From positions 1-34,473 of the forward strand of contig JAGWNU010000020.1 in NCBI GenBank assembly GCA_028871175.1: 34,473 nt of DNA, read 5' to 3'. The stretch comes from Burkholderiaceae bacterium. GTDB lineage: Bacteria; Pseudomonadota; Gammaproteobacteria; Burkholderiales; Burkholderiaceae. Below the pieces are notes generated by a model. The model saw nothing but the letters and a program-made list of their open reading frames with translations. It was not told the origin of the DNA and ran no database searches. This document shows, in pieces, positions 16,992 to 25,440 of the stretch (the stretch's first letter is position 1; each line of letters opens with the position of its first letter). The position numbers and the translations under genes were made by a program.

Positions 16992-17480
16992 ATGTTCATT
17001 TCCTCAGCATTCAAAACCCTGGCCGTGGTGCTCGTCTCTGCTGCCGTGGCGGGTCAGGCCATGGCGGCTGACCTGGCGATCGGTAAGCGTCTGTCGAAGC
17101 AGGAGCTGTCGCAGTACGCCAGCGCGCCGGTGGTGCAGGTCGAATCGCAGTCGTTCAAGGTGCTGTCCAGCGGCACGCGGACCAAAGGCGCCGGCGCCAC
17201 CTCGACTGCCGTCACGCAGGTCGCCAACGAACGCGGCGTGGTGGGCGAAAGCCGTAACGAGGTCGTCGTCTCGCAGGTGTCGGCAGACAGCGTGCGTCAA
17301 GCTGTGGGCAGCCTCACGACCGCCCCCGTATCGGCGGAGTACTACGGCCACATGAAGGTCAGCACGCTGCGCTTTGCGACGTTCCAGGAAGCAGTCAACG
17401 CACGTACCCAACTGAAAAAGCTGCTGCCGCAGGCACGCGTGGACGTGCCGATCCAGTACGCCAAGCCCGTGGCACGCTGA
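16992..17480 (+). CDS. Small exported protein, possible folding partner or inhibitor of the adjacent subtilase
   Basis: A 162-residue exported protein with signal peptide 1-25 (KTLAVVLVSAAVAGQAMA). I recognise no named family. The C-terminal 90 residues read as strand-helix-strand-helix-strand (GESRNEVVVSQ, SADSVRQAVGSL, GHMKVSTLRFAT, FQEAVNARTQLKKLLP, ARVDVPIQYAK). This order is compatible with the ferredoxin-like fold of I9 subtilisin propeptides and inhibitors. It lies 21 bp after the S8 gene, before a terminator, so the two form an operon. A trans-acting chaperone or inhibitor would fit the missing propeptide, but the evidence is only position and predicted secondary structure. The start at 16992 is preceded by GAGAG. 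Confidence 0.7.
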   Translation: MFISSAFKTLAVVLVSAAVAGQAMAADLAIGKRLSKQELSQYASAPVVQVESQSFKVLSSGTRTKGAGATSTAVTQVANERGVVGESRNEVVVSQVSADSVRQAVGSLTTAPVSAEYYGHMKVSTLRFATFQEAVNARTQLKKLLPQARVDVPIQYAKPVAR

Positions 17481-17501
17481 TCCCGTACCGCCCAGCGCTG
17501 C

Positions 17502-17527
17502 ACGCCCCGCCTTGCGCGGGGCGTCTT
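17502..17527 (+). terminator. Hairpin terminator of the subtilase operon
   Basis: ACGCCCCGC and GCGGGGCGT form a perfect 9-bp GC-rich stem with a 5-base loop, 21 bp after the stop at 17480. The T-tract is poor (CTTG), so it may be weak or act with Rho. Confidence 0.55.
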
Positions 17528-17676
17528 GCCTGGATGGAGAGGGTGCCGAGTGCGCTGCTGGCCCGGCGCCTTGCCCCAGTGGCAGATCCACACTGCGGCA
17601 TGATCGCGGCAAGCGCACCCCCATGATTGCCAGCGAGCCTACGCGGCGGCAATCCACTGGCCAGCCATGATTGCGG

Positions 17677-18933
17677 CTACCCCGCCGTCACGTCCGATTG
17701 CGCGGACGGGCGCTTTGCATGGCCGATGCGCTGTGCATGGTAGATGCCCGTATGGCCCGAGAAGAGATAGCTCACCACGCAAGCCATCCCCGCGAACGTG
17801 CCCACCTCCGGGCCGAACAGCTCCATGGCCATGATGGTCGAGGCGATCGGTGTGTTGGCCGCGCCCGCGAACACGGCGACAAACCCCAGCCCCGCCAGGA
17901 GGGGAAACGGCAGTGGGAGCACATAGCCGAGTGCATTGCCGAGCGTGGCGCCGATGTAGAACAGCGGCGTGACTTCGCCGCCCTTGAATCCCGAGGCCAG
18001 CGTCACGATGGTGAAGGCCGCCTTGCCGGCAAAGTCGTAGGCCGGCAGCGGGTTGCGGAACGCGTCGACGATGACCGGAATCCCCAACCCAAGGTATCGG
18101 TCGGTACCGAGCGCCAGCGCGGCCCCAGCCACCACGCAGCCGCCCAGCACGGGGCGCAGCGGCCCGAACGGAATGTGGCGCTTCAGCAAGCGGCTGACCC
18201 CGTGCGTCCATGCGGCAAACGCCATGCCGACCAGGCCAAAGACGATGCCCGCGAGCACCACCGCCCCGATCGCAACAGGCGTGAGATGCGGAACGAACGG
18301 GATCGCATATGGCGTGTGATGAACGGCCAGCCATGGCGGCACAAGATCCCCGACGATGGCCGCAATGAAGCACGGGAAGATTGCGTCATAGCGCAGGCGC
18401 CCGATCGCCAGCACCTCCAGCCCGAATACCGCGCCGGCCAGGGGCGTGCCGAACACCGATGCAAACCCCGCGCTGATGCCGGACATCAGCAGGATGCGGC
18501 GGTCGCTTGCGTCGAGCGAGAACAGCCGGGTCAGGTAGTCCGCAAAGCTGCCGCCCATCTGCACCGCCGTGCCCTCGCGCCCGGCCGAGCCACCGAAAAG
18601 ATGCGTGACGACGGTGCCGAGCAGGATCAGCGGCGCCATGCGCTTGGGCACCACGCGCTTGGGGTCGTGGATCTCGTCGATGAGGAGGTTGTTGCCGCCC
18701 TCCACAGCGCGGCCCGTGTAGTGGTACAGCAACCCCACAGAAAGACCGGCGAGTGGCAGCAGCCAGAGCAGCCAGGGGTGGGCCGTACGTGTATCAGTCG
18801 CCCATTCCAGCGCAAGCAGCAGGACCGCCGAGCCCACCCCGGCAAGCACGCCGACAAGCGACCCCAGCGGTAACCAGCGCAGCAGGTACCCCAGCATCAG
18901 CAGGGCCTCGGGGCGCGTATTCGTGTTCTTCAT
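17677..18933 (-). CDS. eriC: CLC-F type fluoride/proton antiporter
   Basis: A 418-residue CLC-family membrane protein with about ten hydrophobic segments. Instead of the GSGIP anion-selectivity motif of chloride CLCs it has EGGNNLLIDEIHDPK (78-92), and the gating region is GREGTAVQMG with Glu120. These substitutions mark the CLC-F branch, which expels fluoride in exchange for protons. Later blocks (GTPLAGAVFGLEVL, GFKGGEVTPLF, FAGAANTPIASTIMA) are standard CLC. A fluoride riboswitch in the leader confirms the assignment independently. ATG 18933 is preferred over the TTG at 18957, though no strong ribosome-binding site is visible. It should protect cytoplasmic enzymes such as enolase and pyrophosphatase from fluoride. 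Confidence 0.92.
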   Translation of the reverse strand: MKNTNTRPEALLMLGYLLRWLPLGSLVGVLAGVGSAVLLLALEWATDTRTAHPWLLWLLPLAGLSVGLLYHYTGRAVEGGNNLLIDEIHDPKRVVPKRMAPLILLGTVVTHLFGGSAGREGTAVQMGGSFADYLTRLFSLDASDRRILLMSGISAGFASVFGTPLAGAVFGLEVLAIGRLRYDAIFPCFIAAIVGDLVPPWLAVHHTPYAIPFVPHLTPVAIGAVVLAGIVFGLVGMAFAAWTHGVSRLLKRHIPFGPLRPVLGGCVVAGAALALGTDRYLGLGIPVIVDAFRNPLPAYDFAGKAAFTIVTLASGFKGGEVTPLFYIGATLGNALGYVLPLPFPLLAGLGFVAVFAGAANTPIASTIMAMELFGPEVGTFAGMACVVSYLFSGHTGIYHAQRIGHAKRPSAQSDVTAG

Positions 18934-19009
18934 GATGACCAGATTCGAAGGACGCAAACCTGGACGACAGGATGTCGTATGGACGTGTGCCTACAACTTC
19001 CCTGTCCAG

Positions 19010-19075
19010 GAACCTGTAGGCATCATCAGCCGGCGAGCCGGCGGTTCAGGGAGGAATGCCATCTCCACAAGGTGG
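19010..19075 (-). promoter_or_regulatory. Fluoride riboswitch (crcB motif RNA) in the leader of the CLC-F gene
   Basis: On the minus strand, 19068-19016 reads GGAGATGGCATTCCTCC, then TGAACCGCC, a GGC-TCGC-loop stem, then GGCTGATGATGCCTAC. This is nearly the textbook crcB/fluoride aptamer: the GGAG/CTCC stem, the conserved AACCGC, and CTGATGATGCC, with GGCAT pairing to ATGCC. It lies 80-130 bases upstream of the eriC start codon on the same strand. A hairpin could form downstream from CCTGGACAGG (18999-19012 region) with the later CCTGTC/CCAGG, but whether the switch acts on transcription or translation is not clear. Fluoride binding should turn the gene on. Confidence 0.93.
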
Positions 19076-19078
19076 CGC

Positions 19079-19108
19079 ATTGTGCCTGAAAGCGGCCTGT
19101 CGGCACAA
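19079..19108 (-). promoter_or_regulatory. Candidate promoter of the fluoride riboswitch transcript
   Basis: Minus strand: TTGTGC (19108-19103), an 18-base spacer, and CACAAT (19084-19079). Transcription would start about 7 bases further on, right at the first strand of the riboswitch. Placement is good but the boxes are imperfect. Confidence 0.4.
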
Positions 19109-19147
19109 GCCGACCCCCCATCCCACAGCGTCCTGCCCACCGCCACC

Positions 19148-19882
19148 TCAGGGCTTGGCGAGCATGTCCTCGATGGCATGCTCGAACACACTCAGGCCTT
19201 GTGCGCCGACGATCAGGCGACCCTGCACCACGCCGTTCACCTGCCTGCCGATCACAAACGACGGCGTGCCGGAAATGCCCAGGGAGTGAGCGTACTGGCG
19301 ATCGGCGTTGATATCGGCGAGGTACTTGTTGGCCGTCATGCACTGCTGATACTGGCTGGCATCGAGCCCCAGGTCCTGGGCGTATGACGCCAGTGCAACG
19401 GTATCGATCCGAGCCTGGTTCTTGAACACCAGGTCCTTCATTTCCCAATATTTGTTCTGATCGCCCGCGCAGCGCACCGATTGCGCGGCGTTGATCGCCA
19501 AGGGATGGAAGTCGAGCGGGACATCTCGCAAGACATAGCGCATCTTGCCCGTATCGATGTACTTCTTCTTGAGCTCGGGAAACGTGCTGGCTTCAAAGCG
19601 CGCGCAGTAAGGGCACTGGAAATCGGTAAAGGCGACCAGCGTGACCGGCGCGTTCGCCTTGCCCATCACATGCGTCGCTGGCGCCTTGACAGACAGCGTG
19701 CGTGCCGGCGCGGCATTGCCCGGCGCTGCGGGTGCCGCCTGCCGGGCCAGCAGCTGGTGGATCGCGCGCAGCTCGTTCAGGATGGCCTCGCCCTGCTGCT
19801 GGGTCATGGGCGCGTCGGCGTAGGCGGCACACGAGAGGAACATGCTGCCGATACAAGCGAACATGGCTGGCCAGAACTTCAT
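19148..19882 (-). CDS. DsbA-like periplasmic thiol:disulfide oxidoreductase
   Basis: A 244-residue exported thioredoxin-fold protein. Residues 1-23 are a signal peptide (FACIGSMFLSCAAYA). A helical, Gln-rich stretch and an Ala/Pro linker follow (to about 70). The catalytic domain begins at VKAPATHVMGKANAPVTLVAFTDFQCPYC, with the CPYC redox site, a helical insertion, and the cis-proline loop SGTPSFVIG, then VQGRLIVGAQ. This is the DsbA/BdbD (Thioredoxin_4) type that introduces or isomerises disulfides in exported proteins. The start at 19882 has AAGGA correctly placed. It lies 38 bp downstream of a lipoprotein with 29 cysteines in its last 163 residues, on the same strand, which suggests a dedicated substrate. 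Confidence 0.88.
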   Translation of the reverse strand: MKFWPAMFACIGSMFLSCAAYADAPMTQQQGEAILNELRAIHQLLARQAAPAAPGNAAPARTLSVKAPATHVMGKANAPVTLVAFTDFQCPYCARFEASTFPELKKKYIDTGKMRYVLRDVPLDFHPLAINAAQSVRCAGDQNKYWEMKDLVFKNQARIDTVALASYAQDLGLDASQYQQCMTANKYLADINADRQYAHSLGISGTPSFVIGRQVNGVVQGRLIVGAQGLSVFEHAIEDMLAKP

Positions 19883-19920
19883 GACTTTCCTTGGTTTCAG
19901 ATGAATGAAGGGCTCACCGG

Positions 19921-21282
19921 TCAGTGGCAGACGCCAGCCGTGCACGCGCCGGATAGACAGTCGGTCGACACCAGGCAGGTCTGTCCTGCCGCGCAGGCGC
20001 CGCAGGCACCACCGCCACAGTCGATGGCGGTCTCGCTACCGTTCTTGACGCCGTCAAAACAGCTCGCCGCCTGGCAGACGCCGGACGCGCAGACGCCCGT
20101 GGTGCAATCGCTCGGCACAGCACAGTGTCGCCCCGCCGCACATGCGGAACATGTGCCGCCACCGCAGTCCACGTCGGTTTCCTGGCCATCGCGCAAGCCA
20201 TCGATACAGGTGGGCGCCTGGCATGTGCCGCCCAGGCAGACATCTCCGCCCGAACAGTCGGCATTTGTCGAACACGCCGCGGGCACGCAAGCGCTCGCAC
20301 TGCAGGCGGTGTTGGCGGGGCAGACGACGCCGCATCCGCCGCAGTTGTTCGAGTCCGTTGCGGTATCGACGCACGTACCGCTGCAAGCGCTATAGCCCGA
20401 CGCGCACGAACACGACACGGATACGTTCGTTACGTTGCCGGTGATGGTTCCGGAGGCGTTCGCCACCGGACAGCTCAGATTGGCCGGCTGGCTCGAGACA
20501 GTCACGACGTAAGGATTGCCATAGGCCACGGCTGATGGAAACGTGAAGCTGCCGTTGACACTGCGCGAGAGACTGTCGCCACCATTGTTCTTGAGCACCA
20601 CCGTGCCACCGCTTAAACCCGAGAGCGTGCCGCCCACGGTGTAGGCGTTGGTTGTGCAGGTGACCGCAACCGTGCTGATATCGCCTGCGCCCATCGTGCC
20701 GGAGCCGTTGGCGACGCTGCAGCTCTGCCCAACCGGATTGGTCTGCACCGTGACGGCAAATCCGCCGCCCTGCGCAACGGGCGCGGCAAAAACAAAAGCG
20801 CCGTTGGACGAACGGCTCAGGCTGTCCGCGCCGTTCTTCTGCAAGATGACGGTGCCGTTCAATCCGGAAATCGAGCCGCCAACCTTGAATGCATTCGTGG
20901 CACAGACCACGGACACGTTGCCGACATTCGCTGCCGAAACGGTGCCGGCGCCATTGGTTACGGTGCACGTCTGGGTGGCAGGCTGCGTCGATACGGTGAC
21001 GTTGTACCCTGCGCCGTTGGATACGCTGGTCGCAAAAGTGAACGCGCCGTTGGCGCTGACGGCCAGATCATCGCCGGCGTTGTTCTGGAGCACCACGGTG
21101 CCGGACAGGCCCGTGACCGACCCGCCAATCGCATAGCCCTGCGCCGCAGGCGCTGTCGGCCCCGTGGACCCGGCAGAGGCCGTACCACTGGCGCCGCTTC
21201 CGTCGCCCCCGCCGCAAGCCGACAGGCCCAGGACAACGCAGCAGGCCAGCAGCCCGCTTGAGAACATGTTCGATACGCTCAT
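19921..21282 (-). CDS. Cysteine-rich repeat lipoprotein, surface or periplasmic, function unknown
   Basis: A 453-residue lipoprotein: signal 1-22 with lipobox L-S-A-C (Cys23) and a Gly/Ser/Thr linker to about 49. Three beta-rich repeats of about 80 residues follow (50-131, 132-212, 213-291), each beginning [21 protein letters not shown] and ending in V-x-V-x-C with one more internal Cys. Residues 291-453 contain 29 cysteines. First comes a [19 protein letters not shown] module, common in myxobacterial surface proteins. Then come two copies of a unit with DG..xGxETxxDCGGGxCxxC and DCxxGxCxxGxC. All this implies an extracytoplasmic, disulfide-stapled protein. The start codon has no strong ribosome-binding site; ATG 21267 is an alternative. 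A DsbA-like gene follows. Confidence 0.85.
   Translation of the reverse strand: MSVSNMFSSGLLACCVVLGLSACGGGDGSGASGTASAGSTGPTAPAAQGYAIGGSVTGLSGTVVLQNNAGDDLAVSANGAFTFATSVSNGAGYNVTVSTQPATQTCTVTNGAGTVSAANVGNVSVVCATNAFKVGGSISGLNGTVILQKNGADSLSRSSNGAFVFAAPVAQGGGFAVTVQTNPVGQSCSVANGSGTMGAGDISTVAVTCTTNAYTVGGTLSGLSGGTVVLKNNGGDSLSRSVNGSFTFPSAVAYGNPYVVTVSSQPANLSCPVANASGTITGNVTNVSVSCSCASGYSACSGTCVDTATDSNNCGGCGVVCPANTACSASACVPAACSTNADCSGGDVCLGGTCQAPTCIDGLRDGQETDVDCGGGTCSACAAGRHCAVPSDCTTGVCASGVCQAASCFDGVKNGSETAIDCGGGACGACAAGQTCLVSTDCLSGACTAGVCH
20410..21135 (-). repeat. Three tandem in-frame repeats of about 240 bp inside the cysteine-rich lipoprotein gene
   Basis: The protein repeats at residues 50-131, 132-212 and 213-291 align over their whole length: GGS/T-x-x-GL-x-GTV-x-L-x-x-N, then D-x-L-x-x-S-x-NG-x-F-x-F, then VTV-x-x-x-P, C-x-V-x-N, and V-x-V-x-C. 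They look like Ig-like or jelly-roll beta modules that duplicated within the gene. Confidence 0.8.
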
Positions 21283-21921
21283 TTGAAGTCCAGCGGGTGG
21301 CCGCATCCAGAACGATGCCCGCGACGACATGCACGGCGCGCGGCAAGGCGACATCCCGCCTGCAGTTGTCCGCTGCCGGGGGATGAACCACAAGAAAGTC
21401 ATTGAAGTGCGGTCTGGAAAAGGCTTGGCAGGCCGTGCCGACGCGCCGCCGGAAGCCACCATCCCGAAACACGTGGCACGTCAGCGCTTGCCGCTGACTC
21501 GGTATGGCACGACGCATCAAGCCGCGCCCCGTCAGCCTGGCCGACCCTCGGCACGCACGCGCCGATGATGACCATTCGCTGGACCGCCGGATTCGCAGAT
21601 CTGGCCGGCGACATCCGCCCCGCCAACGTCTGCATTCCCCCGCTTACAATCGACTTCTTCTTATAGGCATGTGTAATTTTGTGGCATAGGCTACACATCC
21701 CACCCCACACCCGAAAGGGGTATTTCGAGGGGGCTCGCACCCTCCGGCGGTGGGCGAGTCGCGCGGATTCCCTGAGGCTCTGCGTTGTTCAATGGCATTC
21801 ACCAGTGTGAGCCATCCGAGGCAGATTGTTCACTGTGGATTCCTCCGGCATGCTCGGTCAACCCACCCGCAGTCCGATCGACCCACGTCGAAATATCGCG
21901 CCATTGCCGCAGGAGACACGC
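21283..21921. other. Long divergent intergenic region with a candidate operator
   Basis: This 639-bp stretch separates the lipoprotein operon (minus) from an acyl-CoA ligase gene (plus). No gene is supported. It is relatively AT-rich around 21645-21700, where promoters for both sides are likely, but I cannot fix box pairs. A 7-bp perfect inverted repeat lies inside (see 21669-21698). Confidence 0.5.
21669..21698. promoter_or_regulatory. Candidate operator, ATGTGTA-N16-TACACAT
   Basis: A perfect 7-bp inverted repeat with 16 bases between arms, in the AT-rich part of the divergent region. Half-sites two helical turns apart are typical of dimeric regulators. Which gene it serves is unknown. Confidence 0.35.
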
Positions 21922-23415
21922 ATGACCGCCAGCCTGATCTTTGAAGATCGCCCGACCGATGCAGAGACCCTCCTGGCACGCGGCGCGGCCCTTGCCGGCG
22001 GGTTGCGGCGCATGGGCGTGCAGGAAGGCGACGTGATCGGCGTGCTGTTGCGCAATGCGCCCGCCTATATCGACGTGATGCACGCCTGTCGCATCGCGGG
22101 GTGCCACTTCTGCCCGATCAACTGGCACTTCACGCCTGGCGAGGTGGAATTCCTGATGCGCGATTCCGGCGCCAAGGTGCTGATCGGCCACCGTGACCTC
22201 GTGGATGCCGTCGAGCCGCTGCTGCCAGCCCACGTACAACTGCTGCGCGTGGACGCCGAAGGCACCGACCGCGCCGATGGCTACGCCAACTGGCTGGCAC
22301 TGCAGCCGCCGTACGACGGCCCGCTGGTCTCACCGCGCGGGCACATGGCCTACACCTCGGGCACCACGGGCCGGCCCAAGGGCGTGGTGCGCCAGGCCGT
22401 GCCGCTCGACCAGCTCGATGCCCACCTGCAGAAGGCGCGCGCCGTGGTGGCCGCCACCTTCGGCATCGTGCCGGGCTGCCGCGCGCTGCTGCCGGCGCCG
22501 CTCTATCACAGCGCCCCCAGCCTGTTCGCGCAGCAGGCCGCGCAGATGGCCGAAGTGCTCGTGCTGCATGCGCGCTTCGATGCGCTGCGCGTGCTCGAGC
22601 AGATCGAGCGCTACCGCATCGACACGGTGTATCTCGTGCCGATCATGTACGTACGCCTGCTGAAACTGACCGATGAGGAACGCAGCCGCTACGACCTGTC
22701 TTCACTGCGCTTCGTGGCATCCACCGGTGCGCCCTGCGCGCCTGAGATCAAGCGCCGCATGATCGACTGGCTCGGCCCTGTCATCTACGAGACATACGCC
22801 TCCAGCGAAACCGGCATGATCACCGTCATGGACCCTCGGGATGCGGCCGCACGCCCCGGCAGCGCCGGCCGCCCCGTGTGCGACGCACAAGTCCGCATCC
22901 TGCGCGAAGACGGCACGCCGTGCGCCACCGGCGAGATCGGCCTGATCTACAGCCGCCAGCCCGCCTACCCTGACTTCACCTACCGCGGCAACGACGAGGC
23001 GCGCCGCAAGGCCGAGCGCGATGGCCTCGTCACGCTCGGCGACATGGGCTCTCTCGATGCCGACGGCTATCTCTACGTCTGCGACCGCGCATCCGACATG
23101 GTCATCTCGGGCGGCGTCAACATCTATCCGGCCGAGATCGAGCACGCGCTGCTGCGCCATCCCGATGTGGTCGACTGCGCCGTCTTCGGCGTACCGGACG
23201 ACGAATACGGCGAGCGCCTTATCGCAGTTGTGCAGACTGAACGCGAAGGTCTGCAGGCCGAGCCCATGATCGCGTGGCTGCGCGACCAGATTGCCGGATT
23301 CAAGATCCCGCGCCAGATCGAATTCACCGCCGCACTACCGCGCGACGACAACGGCAAGATCGCCAAGCGCCGCCTGCGCGACGCGTGGTGGGGCAGCCGG
23401 CAGCGCCGCGTCTAG
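21922..23415 (+). CDS. Acyl-CoA synthetase (AMP-forming ligase, class I adenylate-forming family)
   Basis: A 497-residue adenylate-forming enzyme that would activate a carboxylic acid to its CoA thioester using ATP. Motifs in order: MAYTSGTTGRPKGVV (P-loop), PLYHSAPS, SSLRFVASTGAPCAPEIK, YETYASSETGMITV, DMGSLDADGYLYVCDR with the conserved hinge Asp/Arg, SGGVNIYPAEIE, and the catalytic lysine in PRDDNGKIAKRRLRD. I chose ATG 21922 because GGAG lies just upstream; an in-frame ATG at 21826 would add 32 residues without similarity. The acid substrate is unknown. The gene is convergent with the valine-degradation cluster and probably belongs to the same acyl-CoA metabolic region. Confidence 0.88.
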   Translation: MTASLIFEDRPTDAETLLARGAALAGGLRRMGVQEGDVIGVLLRNAPAYIDVMHACRIAGCHFCPINWHFTPGEVEFLMRDSGAKVLIGHRDLVDAVEPLLPAHVQLLRVDAEGTDRADGYANWLALQPPYDGPLVSPRGHMAYTSGTTGRPKGVVRQAVPLDQLDAHLQKARAVVAATFGIVPGCRALLPAPLYHSAPSLFAQQAAQMAEVLVLHARFDALRVLEQIERYRIDTVYLVPIMYVRLLKLTDEERSRYDLSSLRFVASTGAPCAPEIKRRMIDWLGPVIYETYASSETGMITVMDPRDAAARPGSAGRPVCDAQVRILREDGTPCATGEIGLIYSRQPAYPDFTYRGNDEARRKAERDGLVTLGDMGSLDADGYLYVCDRASDMVISGGVNIYPAEIEHALLRHPDVVDCAVFGVPDDEYGERLIAVVQTEREGLQAEPMIAWLRDQIAGFKIPRQIEFTAALPRDDNGKIAKRRLRDAWWGSRQRRV

Positions 23416-23488
23416 GATGGCCGCTGGAGGCGGTGCGGCAGCCATGCCTGCGCTGCCGTGCCACAGAAGGGCCTGCGCCGCCTTCCGT

Positions 23489-24646
23489 CTACTGCACGCC
23501 CAGTCCTGCCAGTGGATGCACCTCCGACCGCCAGGGCGACGCCAGAAAATGCTGCACGCGCTCGGGGCGCACCTGCGGCAACGTAGCCGGCGCCCAACCC
23601 GGGCGATGATCCTTGTCGACGAGATGTGCGCGCACGCCTTCGCAGAAATCACCTTCCTGAATGCCACGCGCCACGATACCCAGTTCCATCTGGAAGCATT
23701 CGGCCAGTGACAGCTGCCGCCCACGCAACAGCGCCTCGCGCGTGACGTTCAGCATCGTCGGCGAATGCGAGGTCAATGCGTCAAGCGTAGCCTGCAGCCA
23801 CTGGCGCAATTCACGCTCGGATTCCCGCTCGAGGCTCTCGCGCAGCGTGGCAACAATGCGATCGACCGACGAACGCCGATCGAAGTAGCGCAGTACCCAC
23901 GGCATCGCCTGTGCCAGCGGCGCGTGCGGCACGACGTTGCACGGCGGCTCGAACACGCGGCGCAGGGCCTGCATGAGGTCGCCGTCGTGCGGCATGCGTT
24001 GCAGGCGCTCTTCGAAGGAGGCAAGCCATTCCGCAGGCACGCACACATCGGCCAGGTGGCAATGCAGCGCGTCGGCGCCCGCGAGCGTCACGCCCGTCAG
24101 CCCGACATATAGCTCAAGCTCGGGGGACATCACGCTCAGGAAGCGCGTGGCGCCCACGTCGGGCAGGAAGCCGATGCGCGTCTCTGGCATCGCCATCTTG
24201 GTGCGCTCGGTCACGACACGCAGACGTGCGGCCTGCCCCAGGCCCATGCCACCGCCCATGGTGATGCCGTCCATCAGCGCAACGATGGGCTTCGGGAACT
24301 GATGCAGCGCGTAGTCGAGCCGGTATTCGTCAACGAAGAATTGCAGCCAGCCGTCGTCGCCATCCATGCGGCCCTGTTGCGCAAGCTGATAGAGCGAGCG
24401 CACATCGCCGCCGGCGCAGAAGCCTTTCTGGCCAGCGCCGCGCAGCACCAGCGCGACGATGCCGTCGTCATGCCGGCATTGCTCCAGCAGCGTCGCCAGC
24501 TGGCGCACCATGCCGTGGGACAGCGCGTTCAAGGCTGCTGGCCGGTTCAAGGTGATGATGGCCACGCGGTTCACCACGCGCATCAATACCTCGGGTTCGG
24601 CAGCGGCTGCCTCGGGCAGCGTTGCCTGACGTTGGACGGCACTCAT
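23489..24646 (-). CDS. 3-hydroxyisobutyryl-CoA hydrolase (ECH_2 type)
   Basis: A 385-residue crotonase-fold enzyme that hydrolyses 3-hydroxyisobutyryl-CoA to 3-hydroxyisobutyrate in valine degradation. It is longer than an ordinary hydratase and has the HIBCH landmarks KGFCAGGDVRSLY, DGITMGGGMGLG (oxyanion loop), PETRIGFLPDVGATRFLS with the catalytic Glu, and EGVRAHLVDKDHRPGW near the end. It is the last gene of the minus-strand unit and overlaps the preceding hydratase gene by four bases (ATGA), so it is translationally coupled. The neighbours supply the preceding step (hydratase) and the following one (dehydrogenase). Confidence 0.93.
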   Translation of the reverse strand: MSAVQRQATLPEAAAAEPEVLMRVVNRVAIITLNRPAALNALSHGMVRQLATLLEQCRHDDGIVALVLRGAGQKGFCAGGDVRSLYQLAQQGRMDGDDGWLQFFVDEYRLDYALHQFPKPIVALMDGITMGGGMGLGQAARLRVVTERTKMAMPETRIGFLPDVGATRFLSVMSPELELYVGLTGVTLAGADALHCHLADVCVPAEWLASFEERLQRMPHDGDLMQALRRVFEPPCNVVPHAPLAQAMPWVLRYFDRRSSVDRIVATLRESLERESERELRQWLQATLDALTSHSPTMLNVTREALLRGRQLSLAECFQMELGIVARGIQEGDFCEGVRAHLVDKDHRPGWAPATLPQVRPERVQHFLASPWRSEVHPLAGLGVQ

Positions 24647-25440
24647 TGCAGCGTCTCCGATTCGTGTGCGGCATGCCAGCGCGGCGCGCGCTTCTCCAGA
24701 AAGGCGTTCACGCCTTCACGCTGGTCCGGATGGTCAAACAGATCGACGAAGCGCTCGCGCTCCACGGCCAGCGCTGCGCTGCGCGGCACGCCATTGCGCG
24801 CCTGGTGGATGAGTTGCTTGCTGAAAGTAACGGCCTGCGGGCTCAACGTGGTCACACGCAGCGCCATGGCGATGGCGGCTTCGCGTGCGGCACCGGTTTC
24901 CACGACTTCCTCGACCAGGCCGATGCGCAGGGCGGTCTGCGCATCGACGCGCTCGCCGGTCAGGATCATGCGCTTGGCCCAGCCTTCACCCACGAGCCAC
25001 GGCAGCGTCTGCGTGCCGCAACCGCAGCAGAGCAGGCCGACGGCCGTCTCGGGCACGGCCAGCTTGGCGTGGGCCTCGGCGATGCGGATGTCACATGCGA
25101 GCGCGCACTCCAGGCCGCCGCCCATCGCAAAGCCATTGATGGCCGCGATCACCACCGGCCGCGCATTCTGCAGCGCCTCGAACGCGGCACCGAAACGTGC
25201 AGCGGCCTCGCGGGCCACATCACGATCGCCATCGGCAAAGGTGTTGAGATCCGCCCCTGCGCTGAAGAACTTCGGCCCGTCGCCGGTGACGACGATGGCG
25301 CGCACGCGCGCGTCGGCGTTCAACCGTTCGACGGTGGCTTGCAGTTGCAGCAGACCCTCCGGCGTGAATGCGTTGGCCGGCGGACGCTTGAGCGTCAGCA
25401 CCGCGACGGTGCCGTCATGCAGCGTTTCCAGTTCGATCAT
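24643..25440 (-). CDS. Enoyl-CoA hydratase, probable methacrylyl-CoA hydratase of valine catabolism
   Basis: A 265-residue crotonase-family hydratase. It has LKRPPANAFTPEG, GPKFFSAGADLNTFA, the oxyanion loop GFAMGGGLECALACDIRIA and VPETAVGLLCCGCGTQTLPWLVG, with both catalytic-type glutamates present (GGGLE and PET). By position it should hydrate methacrylyl-CoA to 3-hydroxyisobutyryl-CoA. ATG 25440 overlaps the stop of the preceding dehydrogenase as TGATG; a GTG one codon upstream is less likely. Other enoyl-CoA substrates cannot be excluded. Confidence 0.9.
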   Translation of the reverse strand: MIELETLHDGTVAVLTLKRPPANAFTPEGLLQLQATVERLNADARVRAIVVTGDGPKFFSAGADLNTFADGDRDVAREAAARFGAAFEALQNARPVVIAAINGFAMGGGLECALACDIRIAEAHAKLAVPETAVGLLCCGCGTQTLPWLVGEGWAKRMILTGERVDAQTALRIGLVEEVVETGAAREAAIAMALRVTTLSPQAVTFSKQLIHQARNGVPRSAALAVERERFVDLFDHPDQREGVNAFLEKRAPRWHAAHESETLQ

